Shown one piece after another: positions 29,501 through 44,500 of a stretch of 64,000 bases of DNA. The stretch is from Epiperipatus broadwayi (taxonomy: Eukaryota > Onychophora > Udeonychophora > Euonychophora > Peripatidae), in the NCBI GenBank assembly GCA_028023455.1, contig JAQFVV010012416.1, positions 4,879,594 to 4,943,593 on the forward strand. Direction: 5' to 3'. The number at the start of each line of letters is the position of its first letter. The first letter of the stretch is position 1. The notes under the pieces were generated by a model. The model was not told the DNA's origin and did no database searches. It saw nothing but the letters and a program-made list of their open reading frames with translations. Both the position numbers and the translations under genes were made by a program.

Positions 29501-32500
29501 AGAGAGAGTCGGTAGTTGTAGGGACTCTTAAATTTATATATATTTAATTAATGTTTTAATCAAAATTTTTTGCAATGATTTATTATTTATGTATAAACTT
29601 TAGTTAAAAGTCTCTTTTGTCAGTATAATGTTTATTTTCTAATGCTAAAGATCATATATTTCTAAAACATATCTGAGATTTATGTTTTAGATATTATGAT
29701 AGACATTTCAAAGAATGTGATAGATTAATGCTGGAAGGGCATCAATTTATGATGAAGCCAGTCCATCCAGGAAACTTGATGACAAGTGTTCTCATAAAAC
29801 AATAAATGTCTGTTATAAACAAAGCAAATATTGGAGTTTATCACTAATACTACCAAACAAAAAATATCTATTGTGTACCATGAAAATGTGGAAATTTGAG
29901 TTTCGCATCAACTTTCTGGTACAATGAACTGTAATACTGCGTATTGATCACATTAAGTATATATAAAGTATGATTACCTTGAGCATAGTTTTCAAACGAG
30001 AGGCTAGTCTCATTTATACTGTAATTATTGTAAAGTTATTCTGAAAAAATACATTGCAATATGTTAAATAAAAAGGCTAAAGAACCAAAATGTGAGATGT
30101 ATTTATGATTTACAGTTAACTTGAATAGTAATCGTAAACTCATCATAAACTTTTTGACCTCTCTTTCTAACTTTGGGTTTCTTCTATAGTTAGAATGGTT
30201 ATATTCATTTAGAAGTGGTAGTCAATGATGATGATGAAATAAAGTAGAAGATAAAAAACTCATAAATTATATTTGATTTGTTGTTTAGGTTTTAAAATAT
30301 TAGAATTTGGACTTCTGTTTGACTTTATTTTACAATTTGCACTTATCTAAATTAATTTTTATATTTTTGAATAAAAACATTTATTTTATTGTTATAAAGC
30401 AAAAGGGATATGAAAATGTAAAAGTTTTTATAAAATTACTTGTTAAATGGTGACTATTATATTATTCTTACACATCTTTAAATAAAAAAAACCAACAAAA
30501 CAATTACAAACTTACTAGGGCATATAGGACAACACTGTCCAGGAATAGGTATGGGGTTAGCGCAAGGTGTTATACACCTAATTTCTGCACATGTCACAAC
30601 ACCACCTTGACACTGGCATGACATACAAGGATTGTGATCCGAAATCCATGAAATGCCATTAGAAAATTCTTGGCCATCATAAATACAATCTAAATAAAAT
30701 TTATAAGAATTTCATAAATAAAATATAAACATATTAATACCTTAATGGTAATTATAATTATAAATTTTTATATTTTAAGATAAAAATTATACCACGGCAA
30801 ACTTCGCAACATTTTCCCGGCACTCTCATTTTGAGAGCACAAGTAAGAGACGGACATTGTTCAGACTGGCACTGTACATTACCATCCTAAAAATAATAAA
30901 ATAAATTAATTTGACAATTATTTTTGTTATTTAAAATGGTTTAATTTATTTGATCTTTGATTTTTAATTGTCACAGGTATGTTCAAAATTCTATATCTAA
31001 ATGAAATGAAAATATATTTAGCACACACACACACATACATAATATGAATTAAAAAATACTTAGTCATTCAATAATTTACTAATAAAATAAATATATTTTT
31101 ATTAACCAATTTTTTTCATTCATACATTGAAATTTTTACATTTTTTTGTAGCTTAAAAGCTGACATTTGTTGACAAGCTAAAGTGATTAAACTTTTTTTT
31201 TATAATAAATAAAAAATATATATATATACAATAAATAATCATGACTTTCTCAGTTTACTTTCAACATCCGTATTTACAAACAATAATTCATTCCAGAAAT
31301 ATCTATATTGTAAGTCTAAATAACCAAGGCATTAGAGGGCAGTATTTTTTTAAAAATTTCTGGACGAATTTGTAAATACTGAATGACTTTATGAGGAGTT
31401 GTGAATGAAATCTCTGAACAAGTTTATTTAAATGACTGCCTGAAAGTTTGTGAGGTAGTTGTGGAGGGACCGTACTGCCGTTTGGGATAATGGCATTTTG
31501 CTTATAATTATTTGTTGGACTATTTCTAACATCTAGTTGTGATTTTATTTTGTGTATATTGTTAATAACAATTAAATGTATTTGAAAAGTTTTAACAAAG
31601 TTAGAATTTTTCTATAAACATTTACCAATTAAATCTAGATGAAGGAAATTGTCCAACATATGATTATGCATTTATAAATCATATAATATATGCAGTTGAA
31701 AATGGTTAAATGGAAAGTATTTCTGTATTTTATAACAATTATTTGTAAGATTTATTATCGCAGTGTTTTATTATAATTATAGATTTATTTAAATATATTA
31801 CTTTTAGATTTAGTTGGACCTTCATTTAAAAAAAAAAGTTGTTTTTTTTTTTTTAGAAAAATGCAGGATAATATTTGGGACTGTCTATGATTAGATATTG
31901 TTGAAAACTAAGCACTAGTAAAATATGGAGATTGAATCGGCAATATAAAAATTAATTCTTAATGAAAAAATAAGCTGTAACAAAGCGGGAAAAGCATTAA
32001 TACAAACTTCAAATACAACTTAAAGATAATATATAGAACATTTGTATCATAAATTCTGAATAAGTAGCCTTCTATTTTTTAATTTCTGATTAATTGTTTT
32101 GTAACAGGGACTCTATATTCCACCAAGTTTCTTTTTGTCCAATTGAATCTTCTCAACTCTACAGTCAAGATACTTCATCTTGATTTCTAATTAAAATACA
32201 ACTTATTGATTTTAGCCATCCTCACTGGAATTATATAATTCACATTCCTTTCAATTATGCTACTTGTTATTTAATCATAATCACAATTTCATCAGATGAG
32301 AATTTGTTCTACTTTCAGAGTAACATCCATGGTCAGAAAATCTCTTATGGTAATAGGTTATAGTGAACTTGCTCTGAAAAAAGGGATAAGTAGGCAGATG
32401 TCATTAAACTGAATTATGGTCTGTTATTTATTTGCTATAACATATTAGACATTAATAGAATTAGAGTTGATTTAAATTCCCCTATCATCCAATAATAAAA

Positions 32501-35500
32501 CTGACATGAGAATACAGTTCTGATTATTTTTACTTCATCAAATGTTTAATTCCTAGTAAGATTTTAAAATGTTAATAAAGGTTGAATGTAAAAATTTAGC
32601 AACACAGCAATCAAATGACTAATAGCCATCATAATAAAAGCCCAAGAATAGGAAATGATGATCATGTGATGTTTAATGGTTTAATATCAATCCTGCCTAA
32701 GGGATGAGAGTGACTGTGGTTATTAAAGAACCATAGATACTGAACTGGATTCAGATCTATATGACTATATAAGTGGATGAGTTTGGATTGAAAAAATTAT
32801 CATGGTTTTCATTTTGGACTCATGGCTTTATAGTTGACTAAAAAGGTAAAGGTTGGCTGCTAAAATCTAGGTATAGTGCTCTCAAATCCAAGGCTCCCCA
32901 TTAATGAAAGCCACAAGCTAGAAACTAGTCAGGGAATATTGATTGAGTAGGCACTAGATAGTAATTTTATGCACAAACCTTCTTGCATCTATTGATTAGC
33001 CTGGCTTGCACTGGGTGGCACTACTATATAGAGTTTTTCTTCTCGCTGCATTAAAAACTATTTACACTCAATTAACTTTCTTTAAAAAAAAAATCTATGT
33101 AACCAATCTGTATCATTTGATGCTAGTGAAAACTTTTTAGGTCAGAACATTCAACTTATAAAAACATCTCAGAAACAGTGATCAAAAATACATGTTACCG
33201 TGTAATTTAAATACACATTAAAACATTAATATTTTATTGCAGTTAAATGTGTTATATTAATGACTAAAAAATATCTACTTTATATCTAAATACATGTTTT
33301 AAATTATAAAGATAAATTATGAATAATATCCTGAAAGTAATCATTCATATAGAAATAAAATCTGAGCAAATTTTGCTAATTCAATGCTTTTCATGGACCA
33401 CTTAGTATAGATCATATTCCAACACAATCTGAAAGTTTTATAATAACTAGTAGATGAGGTCGATTGAAATATATATTTGACAATCTTATAAGGTCTGAGA
33501 TAACTATTGCTTTAAAGTCTTATATATAACCACCCACACATCAATAGCACAGCAGTACTGCATCTTCCTCCATGCTTATGATCAAGGTTTGAATAAAACC
33601 AAGTCAATTTGAAAGCCTTTCATAGGATTGAGATTTTTCTTTCAGATAATTGGTCCTTACCCAGATAATCATCGAATATTAGCCAAAACTAGCTATTTTT
33701 AGCTAGAAACTAAAATAAAAATGTAAAAATGCTCAAATCTACATTATTTGGCAATTTCTGTAAGGAAAAATTGGAAGGATCTTCATCCTGCAGTGGGCTA
33801 TTTGAAAGATATTTTACAGTAGATATTTATAAACTAATGATCAACTTTTCAAGCTAATGCACATCCGCTTTATGAATCTTAATAATAAATGAATATTTAT
33901 ATATATGTAAATATCAATAATTTTAATAAGAATTCTGCTTATGAAATAAATTTCAGCTATGATATAATCAGTTACTGAATACAATTACTAAATAGAAACT
34001 AGTGTTCCAACTGAAATCATCCCATCTGTAATAGTAATTGTCGAAACTATTTTCTGCAATTACTTTATATAACTTAAATCATCTTTAACACTTTCATTAG
34101 AGCTGAAATTTATTAATAAAATATGCAGAGATATTTCATTAAAATTACTATTTACATCTAAACAGTTTTAAAGTAATTAAACTTCTTTAATAATACACAT
34201 AATCTAGAGATGTAATTTGCTCTATTTATTTATGCCAGAGCTGTCAATTGTTCACCTGAGTAATCAATGAATTCTACATAGTAGTGCAATATTCAAATTC
34301 CCTGACTAGTTTCTGGATATTGACTTTCATCAGTGAGAAATAATGGATATTCTTCCACACATTTAGGCAGTCATCTTTATTTATTTTATGCTACACATAT
34401 TAATCATGTGAGGTTCAAACATCTTAAGATTTTAAACCCATGATAATTTATTATATAGTTATATATGTCTTAATAGCAAACCAATTATACATTTTAAAAA
34501 TCTCAATTTTGGGGAACTGCAAAGACTTTTAATTCTTTGGCAAAAATGGCATACATTAAACAAAGAATTACATGATTGTGTTTTTATATAGCCCATACTC
34601 TTCACTAATAAAGGTTATTACCACAAGTTAGTCTTCAGATTTGAATCCTGATAGATGGCTCTGAAGTAGAATAAATAGGGTGAATTACTGCTCCTAAATG
34701 CAGATATTATAAGTAAAAGAGAAAGTTATGTGAGGCATTGTTAGTTTATATTACATATAAATAATGATGAAATAAATAAAGCTTACCTTGCATACACAGT
34801 TTCGGCAAGGATCTGAATTAAAGCTCTCCCCATTAGCATAAATTTTATTTTCAAAAAAGCAACCATCACACGTAGGACAACAGCGATCAGGAAGAGGATG
34901 AGTACAAATCTGAGGGCACACCTGCTGACTGCAACTGGCCTTAGAGTTCTTGAAAATATATACATATATATTATATTACAACAATGAAAAATATTTATTT
35001 TCTAAAATATTATTTTGATTCATTTTAAACTTACTAAGCAGATACACATCTCACATAAATTAGCAGGGTTTGCAAATGTTGTCCCACTATCGAAATACTG
35101 ACCTTGGAAGTCACAACCATTTTCATCTAAATTGAAATGACAAAATAAGGTTATTGTAATAAATAAAGAATTATATAAAAAAAATTAGATTTATAAATTC
35201 AAAAATACTAAATTTTCCAAGTGTCATAAATAACCATTCTAATCATGATGACATAAAGGTTTTAACATCACAGTATAAAGATCTGAGAAACTGCTTTTTT
35301 AAATGTATTAACGTAATTCATTTATTTTTATAGTGCTTTAAATAAAAAAAAAAAAAAGAAGATACATATTCATGAATATGCATATATAGTAATTATCATT
35401 ATTAAAAACCATTAGTAATTGATTACGATCATCTTCACTCCAGAAAAATAAAAATAAAACACTAAATATGAATTAGCAACGATAATGCAAACAAATCTGT

Positions 35501-38500
35501 TAAACAGAAATATGTTAACCCATATCATATACTGGTCTTTTAGTATGTTCACATAATATCTTGCATAGCAATTGGTTTTATGATCTTGCTATCATATTTT
35601 ACAAATTTAGTGAGTATTTTAAATGACATTTTTTTCTAATGTTTTATAATGAATTGATAGGAGATTTGTGACCTACTTATAGACTTTCTAAAATATAAAC
35701 TTTATCTTACAATTCAGTGAATTAAAATAGTGATTGAAAGGTCTTATATTTAATTTATTAAATGCATATTACTTAGTCTATGCTAATATCATATCTATTA
35801 CGTCCTCCTTTCTACATAAAAACAACTATCAAAATATTTAAATAAATTTATATTCATAAGATATTAACTATTCAGACAAAAAGTTGCTGAAGACCTGCAA
35901 ACAACCTTTGAAATGAAACCTATCAGCATATTATAAACAGAAAAAGCAAAGATGATATAGTTCTTGGTTTTGCCTTTAATTAGTTAAAATTTATAACAAG
36001 CTCATTATCAAATCTATTCTGAATGTTGATCTGTAATACATTAAGCCATCTATAAACTGTGCAAAAACACCACTGACATAAACATGGAATACACATCTCT
36101 GTTTAATACCATTTTCATTCTAATGTATCATATTTTTCACTATCAATAATAATACTTTTTTCATGCCAAAATGCAACATCTGTTTGATATGAAGAGATGT
36201 CCGCCAAGAACCAGCTGTTTTTAAACAGTATCAAAATTTAAATGCTATAAACAAATTATTAAAAGCAACATATGTCATGTCTCTACTCACAATATTTTCA
36301 TGCATTTGTCTAGTTGAAATATGTTATTAAATTGCAAAGAATTTAAATAAACAATTTCATTTGAAAGTAGTAATAAGTAGATAAAAAAATAAAAATAAAC
36401 AATAACTTGGAGAATTTATTTAAAAGTACTAAATAATAGATAATAAATTAAATAAGAAAGATCATCAATCCTAATTTAAGAACGATAAAAATAACATTAT
36501 GAATAAATGAGAAATTAAAACAATTAAAGTCATCAAATCGAGCTCAATGGTAATTGAAAAAGAAGAAAATAATAAAAATTCAAATCAAGTAAAAGATAAA
36601 TTTAAATGAATTAAATGTAACAAATTGGATCTTTAATCAGAGCAATGTGTTGGAGGAGTATAATACAAAAGCAAAAAATGAAAACAGAATGAAAAACCTC
36701 TGTGTGGATCAACTCATGGAGCATAGGAAATGACATAGAAATTCAATTCATAGGTAATTGGTATCTGAAAGTTAAACCAGCTAATATGTGATCGAACATG
36801 TCCATCTTACATTCTAACATATAATCATATAGCTTGATGTATGGCACATATTAGATGTATATAGTATTAGTATTCTCTCGTTAGATAATCCTAATTCAAG
36901 TTATCGATTTTAAATGTTGATTTATTTACTTTCACAATTTTATATTCTTAGTTTGTTCCTTCAAAAATAATTAGCTTGCTCTATGATTGTAGCTAGTTAG
37001 ATTATAACTCATGGTAATAAAAAATATATATATCTATAGTAATTATTAATTTTTTAAAACCACAATGAGTATTTGAAAGCTGCCTTCTGAATACAAAAGC
37101 AATAATAAAATTCCTTCTTGGGTAGTGGACAATGTTAATACTTCACATTAATAAGTAGTCCTTTTTATTCTCTTTGTTTTTATAAATTGGAATAATAGAA
37201 GCATTTTTAAGCTCCCATGGTGCACTTAATGAATTAATATAATTCTTAAAACTTCCAAATTAAAATGAGATGTTCAACTTGTTGAAGTTAAAAAAATTCC
37301 TTATAATTTTTAAAAACAAAAAAAGGCTACAAGTTCTGATAAGATGTATCCTATGCTGAATTCTGCTCCAGTCTCAACAAAAAAATATAAAATTTTTCTT
37401 TTTTTCTATCTGTTCAAGCAATAGATGAGTTCATTAGATTTGCTGATTCTGTGGAGAAACTTGCAGATCATGAGAAAGAGCTACGCACAAAGGGTGACAT
37501 CCAGCACCCAAATTGTGTCCACCTCCCAGTTGAGCTCCTCGTTAACTGCTTTTCTTCTCTCCTCCAACTTGCATGTCTTCTTCCATTGTTTTCTTCTTAC
37601 AGCTGATTGGCTAGTATTCCTGACCATCAGATGAGATAGTTATTTTTCTAAGTGCACACATGTTGGATTCCAGAATGTTTTACCTTTTGTTAACTTTAAT
37701 TAACGAGTTATTATGAGACTCACATTCTTGTTATCAATCTGACTCTCATTCCTTCAATTAATAATTATAAGTACATTCTTATCTCATTATCACTAATTTT
37801 ACCGTTTCACCATAATTAGAAAATAATATTTTTTCTAATCTTAAAACTTCTAATTATTTTTAGTTCCACATTTAAAAGATAAATCTTTTAATTATATGAT
37901 TATTTTTTATTTATTTACTATTACCTTTATATGTATATGCATGTACCCACACAGAATACATATCAGTAGGTTTGACAGAATTTGTCATAAGTTTGAGATA
38001 AAAGTAAATACAAAAAAAAAAATGTGTGGCAATTGTAACTCCAAATTTTTTTTGTCCTAGTTTCCTTTTTATTCTTTGTCTTTTCCATTTTTGTTTATTT
38101 TTAAATGCCTATAAACAAAATGAACATAATGTTGATGATAATTAAGAACATTCTTCACTTCTTATGTTTAATATTATCTGATACTTATAGTTTCAAAATA
38201 TTGCAATTTTTTTATTTTTCTATAACTATATTTAATATTATATAGCTATGAATCTATATTAATGATTATAATGCATATATTCAATGCTCATTAAGAAAAT
38301 AGATTATTAAAACAGGCAAAACTCACTATATAAATTGCCACACACACCAAGCTAGAGTAATCAATGGATCCCAGAAGGCTTGTGCATAAAATCCCTATCT
38401 AGTGCCTACCAAAATGTATGGGTACTGAACTGAGTTCAGACCCATATGACTATATAAGCTAATGGGCTTGAATTGGAAACATTAAGATGTTTTCAATTTA

Positions 38501-41500
38501 AAACTCATAGTTTTATAGTTAAGTGGAGATAAAAGGTGGCTGCTGGAGGGTTGCATTAGATCCTAAGATCTAGGTGCAGTGCTCTCAGATCCAAGGCTCC
38601 TCACTGACGAAGGCCACAAGCCAGAAACTAGTCTGGGGATATTGGATGAGTAGGCACTAGATAGAGATTTTATGCACAAGCCATCTGGCATCCATTGATT
38701 ACTCTAGCTTGCTGTGTGTGGCAATACATATAGTGAGTTTTGCCTATTTTAAAACAGTTATACACAAGCATAAGAAGTGGTGGTCATGTGAAATAGATTA
38801 TTAACAATCAATTGTTATTCAAAAATAATAGTTTTGTATAAACTAGGACTTTTATATCATATGGTCTCAGAATGTTAATAAATTAAAAAAATATTTACCT
38901 GCACATTGAGGGCAACAGTGTCCTTCTTTGGTAATAAACTTTGTACATCTAACCATAGGGCAAGCCACTGGTGTACAAACTACATTTCCTTTCTAACAAT
39001 ATTAGTAAAATTAAAAAAAAAAAAATAAAGCAATTTTATTGTATAAGTTATTAAGAGATTTTTGATACATTAAAATAGTCAACTATATACAAAATACTGT
39101 TTGTCTATTATCATGGGGATATTTTTCCTAATATATGGACATTAAAATTGGTAAACAATTACAAGTGGTGTATTAATTTATGTTCTAAAGCAGGGGTCAC
39201 TAAATTTTTTAAGACAGTAGGACAAATAATGGTCAAAAAAAAGGATAGTTTTGGATAAGCTTTATGAATTCTTAAAAATCATATTTTAAATTAAATAAAA
39301 GAAAATAATTTTTTTTAAATCCCTTATTATTAGAAGTAATAAAAAATGAATATGAAAATATATTACATAGAATATTAAATAGATTTAATCATTAAACTTA
39401 GATATGACAGTATGTGATGTGATGCACTGTGACTTCTCCTTATACGGAGTCAGGAATCTCTCAGCAATTATGCCCACCAGAGAAACATGTTAGCCACTTT
39501 ACCTTCCCTTTCCATTCCCAACCCTAAGTTTTTCCATATTCTTGTCTATCCAGCTCCATCCCATTTCCACAACATAATCTTTATCCACTCCATAGCCTTT
39601 ATATCTAAATCCACCGTATCTTTTCCCCAACCCAGCATAAAAACCAATAACCCACTATCTATATAATCACTGTTTATATTTATTCCTCCACAACTTCATT
39701 ATTTGTACCTTTCTGCTTTCATGCATTTACATTACAGATGCCTAATATTTTCTCTGTCTTCCTTATACAACTTGCAAACTAAATCACCCACATTTTCCCA
39801 TTTACATGTATATTTCTTTGTTGCTAAAGATCCTCTTTGAGCTTTAGCAGTAAACTACTTTCCTTGCTATTATCATAAATTAGCTCACACCCAGTATTCC
39901 ATTTACTTCTATATATTATAATGGGATGGGGTAATGAAAAGGTTTGACCAGGGTAATGGAAATCATCATAACTCCCAGTCAATTCAAAATTTAAAATATT
40001 AAATATTCCATTGTTCATTCATTTTTACATATTCAATCCAGCGAAGGTGTGATTTTACAATCATGGACCACTAGTATCACATCCAGAAAACTGAAGAACA
40101 TATTGATTGGTTTTATAAACTTGCCATTCTACTTTTAAAAATTTACAAAGTCTCTTTAAATGAAATTTTTTTACTGTCTTTATATTGAGCGGATGGGATA
40201 TCCACGTTTTACTTTCACCCAGTCAACTTGAGATATATATTATTTACATCTAAGAGTAGATGTGCAATTATATATAATAATCATTTATATATAGTAATTA
40301 ATTTCACAGATTTCAGTTTCTGATATACTATTGTAATATTTACTGAGGCTATAACCTCGATAATATGCATGTAAAATGAGATAGTAGGGACCTCTACAGG
40401 TGTTTTAACCACAAGCTTACGCTATGGAAGAAAAGAGGGAACCCCTCTTTTCTTCCATAGTGTAAGCTTGTGGTTAAAACACCTGTAGAGGTCCGTAAAA
40501 TGCGATAGTAGGGACCTCTACAGGTGTTTTAACCACAAGCTTATGCTATGAAAGAAAAGAGGGAACTCCTCTTTTCTTCCATAGTGTAAGCTTGTGGTTA
40601 AAACACCTGTAGAGGTCCCTACTATCGCATTTTACAGGTCCCCTCTTTTCTTCCATAGCGTAAGCTTGTGGTTAAAACACCTGTAGAGGTCCCTACTATC
40701 GCATTTTACACGCATATTATTGAGGTTATAGCCTCAGTAAATATTACTTACGTAATCAATGTGCGTTTAATAAATTTATAATTACAACTTTAAATTACTT
40801 TGATATACTATTGATAAATTATAATATATACATTTAAGTATGCACTTTTTTCAAAACTTTTATGATTATTATTATTTATTTTCTTGATTAGATTTACACA
40901 TTTCTAGTTTTAATAATTGCATGTAATAATCATTTATATATAATAATTAGCTTCATGAAATACAATCCTTGACATATTATTTGTAAAATACTGTATATAT
41001 TGTATATATGTAAATGTACATTGTTCAAGAATGTTTTCCTCTTTCTCTCTTAAATAGAAGCACACATTTCTAATTTAAGTATTAAAAGTCACCATGTCAA
41101 TGTAGAGGGCAGGGGATTAATTAATTTTCAGGATTACCTAATGCTGTGTATTGACTCTTCAATTACAGCGCATGAATATTAGTTCCCGAACTAATTAGAG
41201 TTTAATTCCCAAAATAGTTTGACGCTAACTAGTTTATAGTTTATACAAAGTTCTCCACTGTTCCAAGCTAAAGCACATGACGAGAGATTGGCGTATACAA
41301 ATTAACACAGTTCTGATCCCTGCCGTGCTGTTTTAGAAAAAGTACACTATGTACGCACAATAACAAATACTCGCACTATAATCCTGAATGTATAGTTTCT
41401 GCAACTTAATTCTCTTCTTTCTCAACATAGGGTAATTTGCAATTCCCACACTGTTCTTTTGCAATAGATGCTCTGCTAGAATTCACTGAATGTGCGCTGT

Positions 41501-44500
41501 ACTCTCTCTGTCACTCCTTTTTAAATCCCCCTATTTTATCGGTTTGCTTTCTTTTGTTTTCTGAAGTAACGTTTATAAATTAAGGTGGAATTTAATTAAA
41601 TTGGGTTTTGCTAATTAAATTCCTTTGTTATCCTTAAGCTGGATCAGGCCATGACTAATTAATATCTATAATTAAAATACTAGAAATTTAAATGTCTTTT
41701 AAAAGTAATATTTTAGAATAAGACACTTTCATATGTAGGTTTAATTTTAAATTACATATTTTACACCTAATGAGAACTGTATTCTGGAAGATAAAATATT
41801 ATATAGTGATAAAATGGATATCATTTTTCTTTAAGCATTGACATGAGTGACTAGCTATTAATTCAATTACATTTTTGTATGTGGTTAGATTAACCAACTT
41901 CGTTATATATATATATGGGTGTGTTTTGACATATGTCTTAGATATATTATTTACAGAATGTGTGTTTTATGATTACATCATAGTAGTTAGCATTATTATA
42001 AAGTATAATAAATATATAACTAATAACATAAAAGGTAAGTAAAAATCATTAAATAAAATAAGATTAATGAAAAACTGAAAGATAGTCCAAATGCATTTCA
42101 GCTAACATCTTTATTTTTACATATTTAAAAACACATAAACAGGGTTTGAACTAAGTTTAAAATGTGTGACATATGTGCATAGTAATATGCTGAAATTAAT
42201 TGACTGATTATAAAAGACTGATAGCCTGAGCTGTAAGAAATTAGCATATCTGGAATAAATAGAATATAAATATTTTCTATGAACTTCTTGATGCAACACA
42301 TGTAGGATCAAAATTCAACGTAAATCTAGAGACGAGGAATTTTATCAAATACTGTGAAATAAAAAGGTTTTAAAATTTGAATAAAATTTTAGTAATGAAA
42401 TGTATTTAAATGGAAAGATCTCGAATACTGCTGTATCCTTTCCCACATTTTTGGTTGATATGCTTCTGGAAAGTTTCATGAGATACAGAAAATATTGAAA
42501 TTGGGACTGCTGGAGAGTGATGGAAGTAAGACCCATATGAATAATCTGGGCACTCAATAATGAGCTTTTCTTTTTGTTAATGTTCAATCACAAATATTTT
42601 TTTATCGTACCAGTGCCTTATTATTAACCATGCATTTTCAAGTCATCCAAAAGTTATTTCTAAATATAATTTTACAATTAATAAAACTGTCCTTGCTGAT
42701 TACCATTTCCTTAATGTCTCCACTATATTATATCAAATATTTGTTATTTAATACATGTATGATTATCTTTCTTTCAGTATACAAAATCCTTATCATTAAG
42801 GATATATATTTTTCCATAATTTAATGCTATTTCTTATCTTGATTTTGTCTTAGTCTATAGTGAAGTTTTTACAAAGTGAAACTGGTCATCTCTTACATTT
42901 TCATGCCAAAACATCACAATAGCGAGACATAGCAAAATTGTTCAAAATTATCTCACCTAATCGAATTCATAATAAATTGTGTAAGTCATCTGTCCTTCAA
43001 TATCAGTATTCTATTTTTGAACAATTCAAAACAAAGCAAAACTCTCCATATAGTACTGATTAGTGGTTATTCTATTACTGCTTAGTGATTCCATCTGAAG
43101 TATTTATATCACTATCAGTAGTGTCTATATTTTATGTTTGGAGTCTTTCTTTCTCGATAAAAGACAGCCAAAATATTTAAATTATTTACATCATCAATCC
43201 ATTAATCATCTAAGCTAATCCACTGATGACTATTTTTCCCCTTTCTGACTATCCATTATCTAGCTAGGTGTTGTCATTTTTTGTAAAGATAGGGTTAATT
43301 ACTGGAGCAGATTTTGATATTTAAGATAAAATTGTAATGATGGGAAATAATACACCTAGAACTAAGAAATAAGACTATGAATAATAAAATATGAGCTTAA
43401 CCTGTCCAAATTAACAAATATATTGGTTGGTTACAGCATTTTCATTAGCATATTAATTTAACATAAAAATAATTAAATAGCTTTATCCCTCGAGAGCGCA
43501 TAGAAAGTTTGAGTACCGCAAGTCCAGAATTAAAATTAACTTGAGAATCTTATGTTCCAGAGTAAGAGACTCTATTGCTGTACTAAACTGCACAGATCTT
43601 AATATTTTCTTTTACTGATCCTAAATAAGAAAATCCTTGATTACATCTTTAATAATATCCAAAAATGTTAAATATTACAATTTTTTTATTTTAAAAAGTG
43701 TATCATATATTATATGGTTAGTTGCTCGATAGGTCATACTACATTTTAACTTCCAAATGGCAAGGTGAGCTTAATAGATGCAGTTATATTCAATTTTCCA
43801 ACTGGTTTTTTTTTTTAATTTACTCATTTAAAAATTGATGAAAGAAACCTTTAAACATGAAAAACTATTCCACCATTTATTTAGCTGAGCAGATCAGAAT
43901 ATTACGAGAAATTGTGTAATTACTAATAAGTGAAGTTAAGCAACGCTTAAGATCTCATGATATAAGGGGCCCCCAGATCAGAACTTGTAACAATATAACG
44001 TGGGTTTTGAACATTCCATCATCAGATTTTCAATGAAATGGAAGGCTGAAGAGTTGTGGGTTGGAGTAGTTTGAAGCCTGTCCATTAAAGTATGAAGATT
44101 GGCTATCTTAATATAAAGTTGAGTACTGACTGTATATATGTGTGGAGATGATAATCTGGACCAAATGATGAGTGCTGGTTTAGCACAAAATACGAATATT
44201 GGTGATTATTTATCTTTTCAATATGTATGTGATCAGGTGGGTCAGAAATATAAGAGGACACTGAGAGTTGTGGGTCATGTGAAAGTATATAAATGCAGGT
44301 GTTAAGCCTGTACAATGTTTTAATAATATAAGAAAAATATTAATATTCTATGCTTGTTTTGACTAGAAAAAATTAATTTAAAATAAACTCAAGTGCTTAT
44401 TTAGACAGTTTCACAGTGTATTTTCTGTTATTATTTTGCAATAGTGCAAAATGGCATTACATTATATTACAATGGTATATTATACAAATAATAACAACAA

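Noticed and set aside
31016-31040. (CA)n microsatellite as a notable feature
   Set aside because: Too short and common to merit a separate entry; mentioned within the intron description.
34783-34965. Minus-strand 60-codon open frame overlapping exon G
   Set aside because: It is out of frame with the VWC reading. The true frame shows the cysteine pattern and matches the splice phases of neighbours.
37425-37634. 69-codon open frame in a less AT-rich patch, considered as a LINE fragment
   Set aside because: No reverse-transcriptase motif could be read in any frame with confidence.
40333-40747. CRISPR-like array
   Set aside because: The repeats alternate in orientation and have no unique spacers, and the DNA is from an animal.
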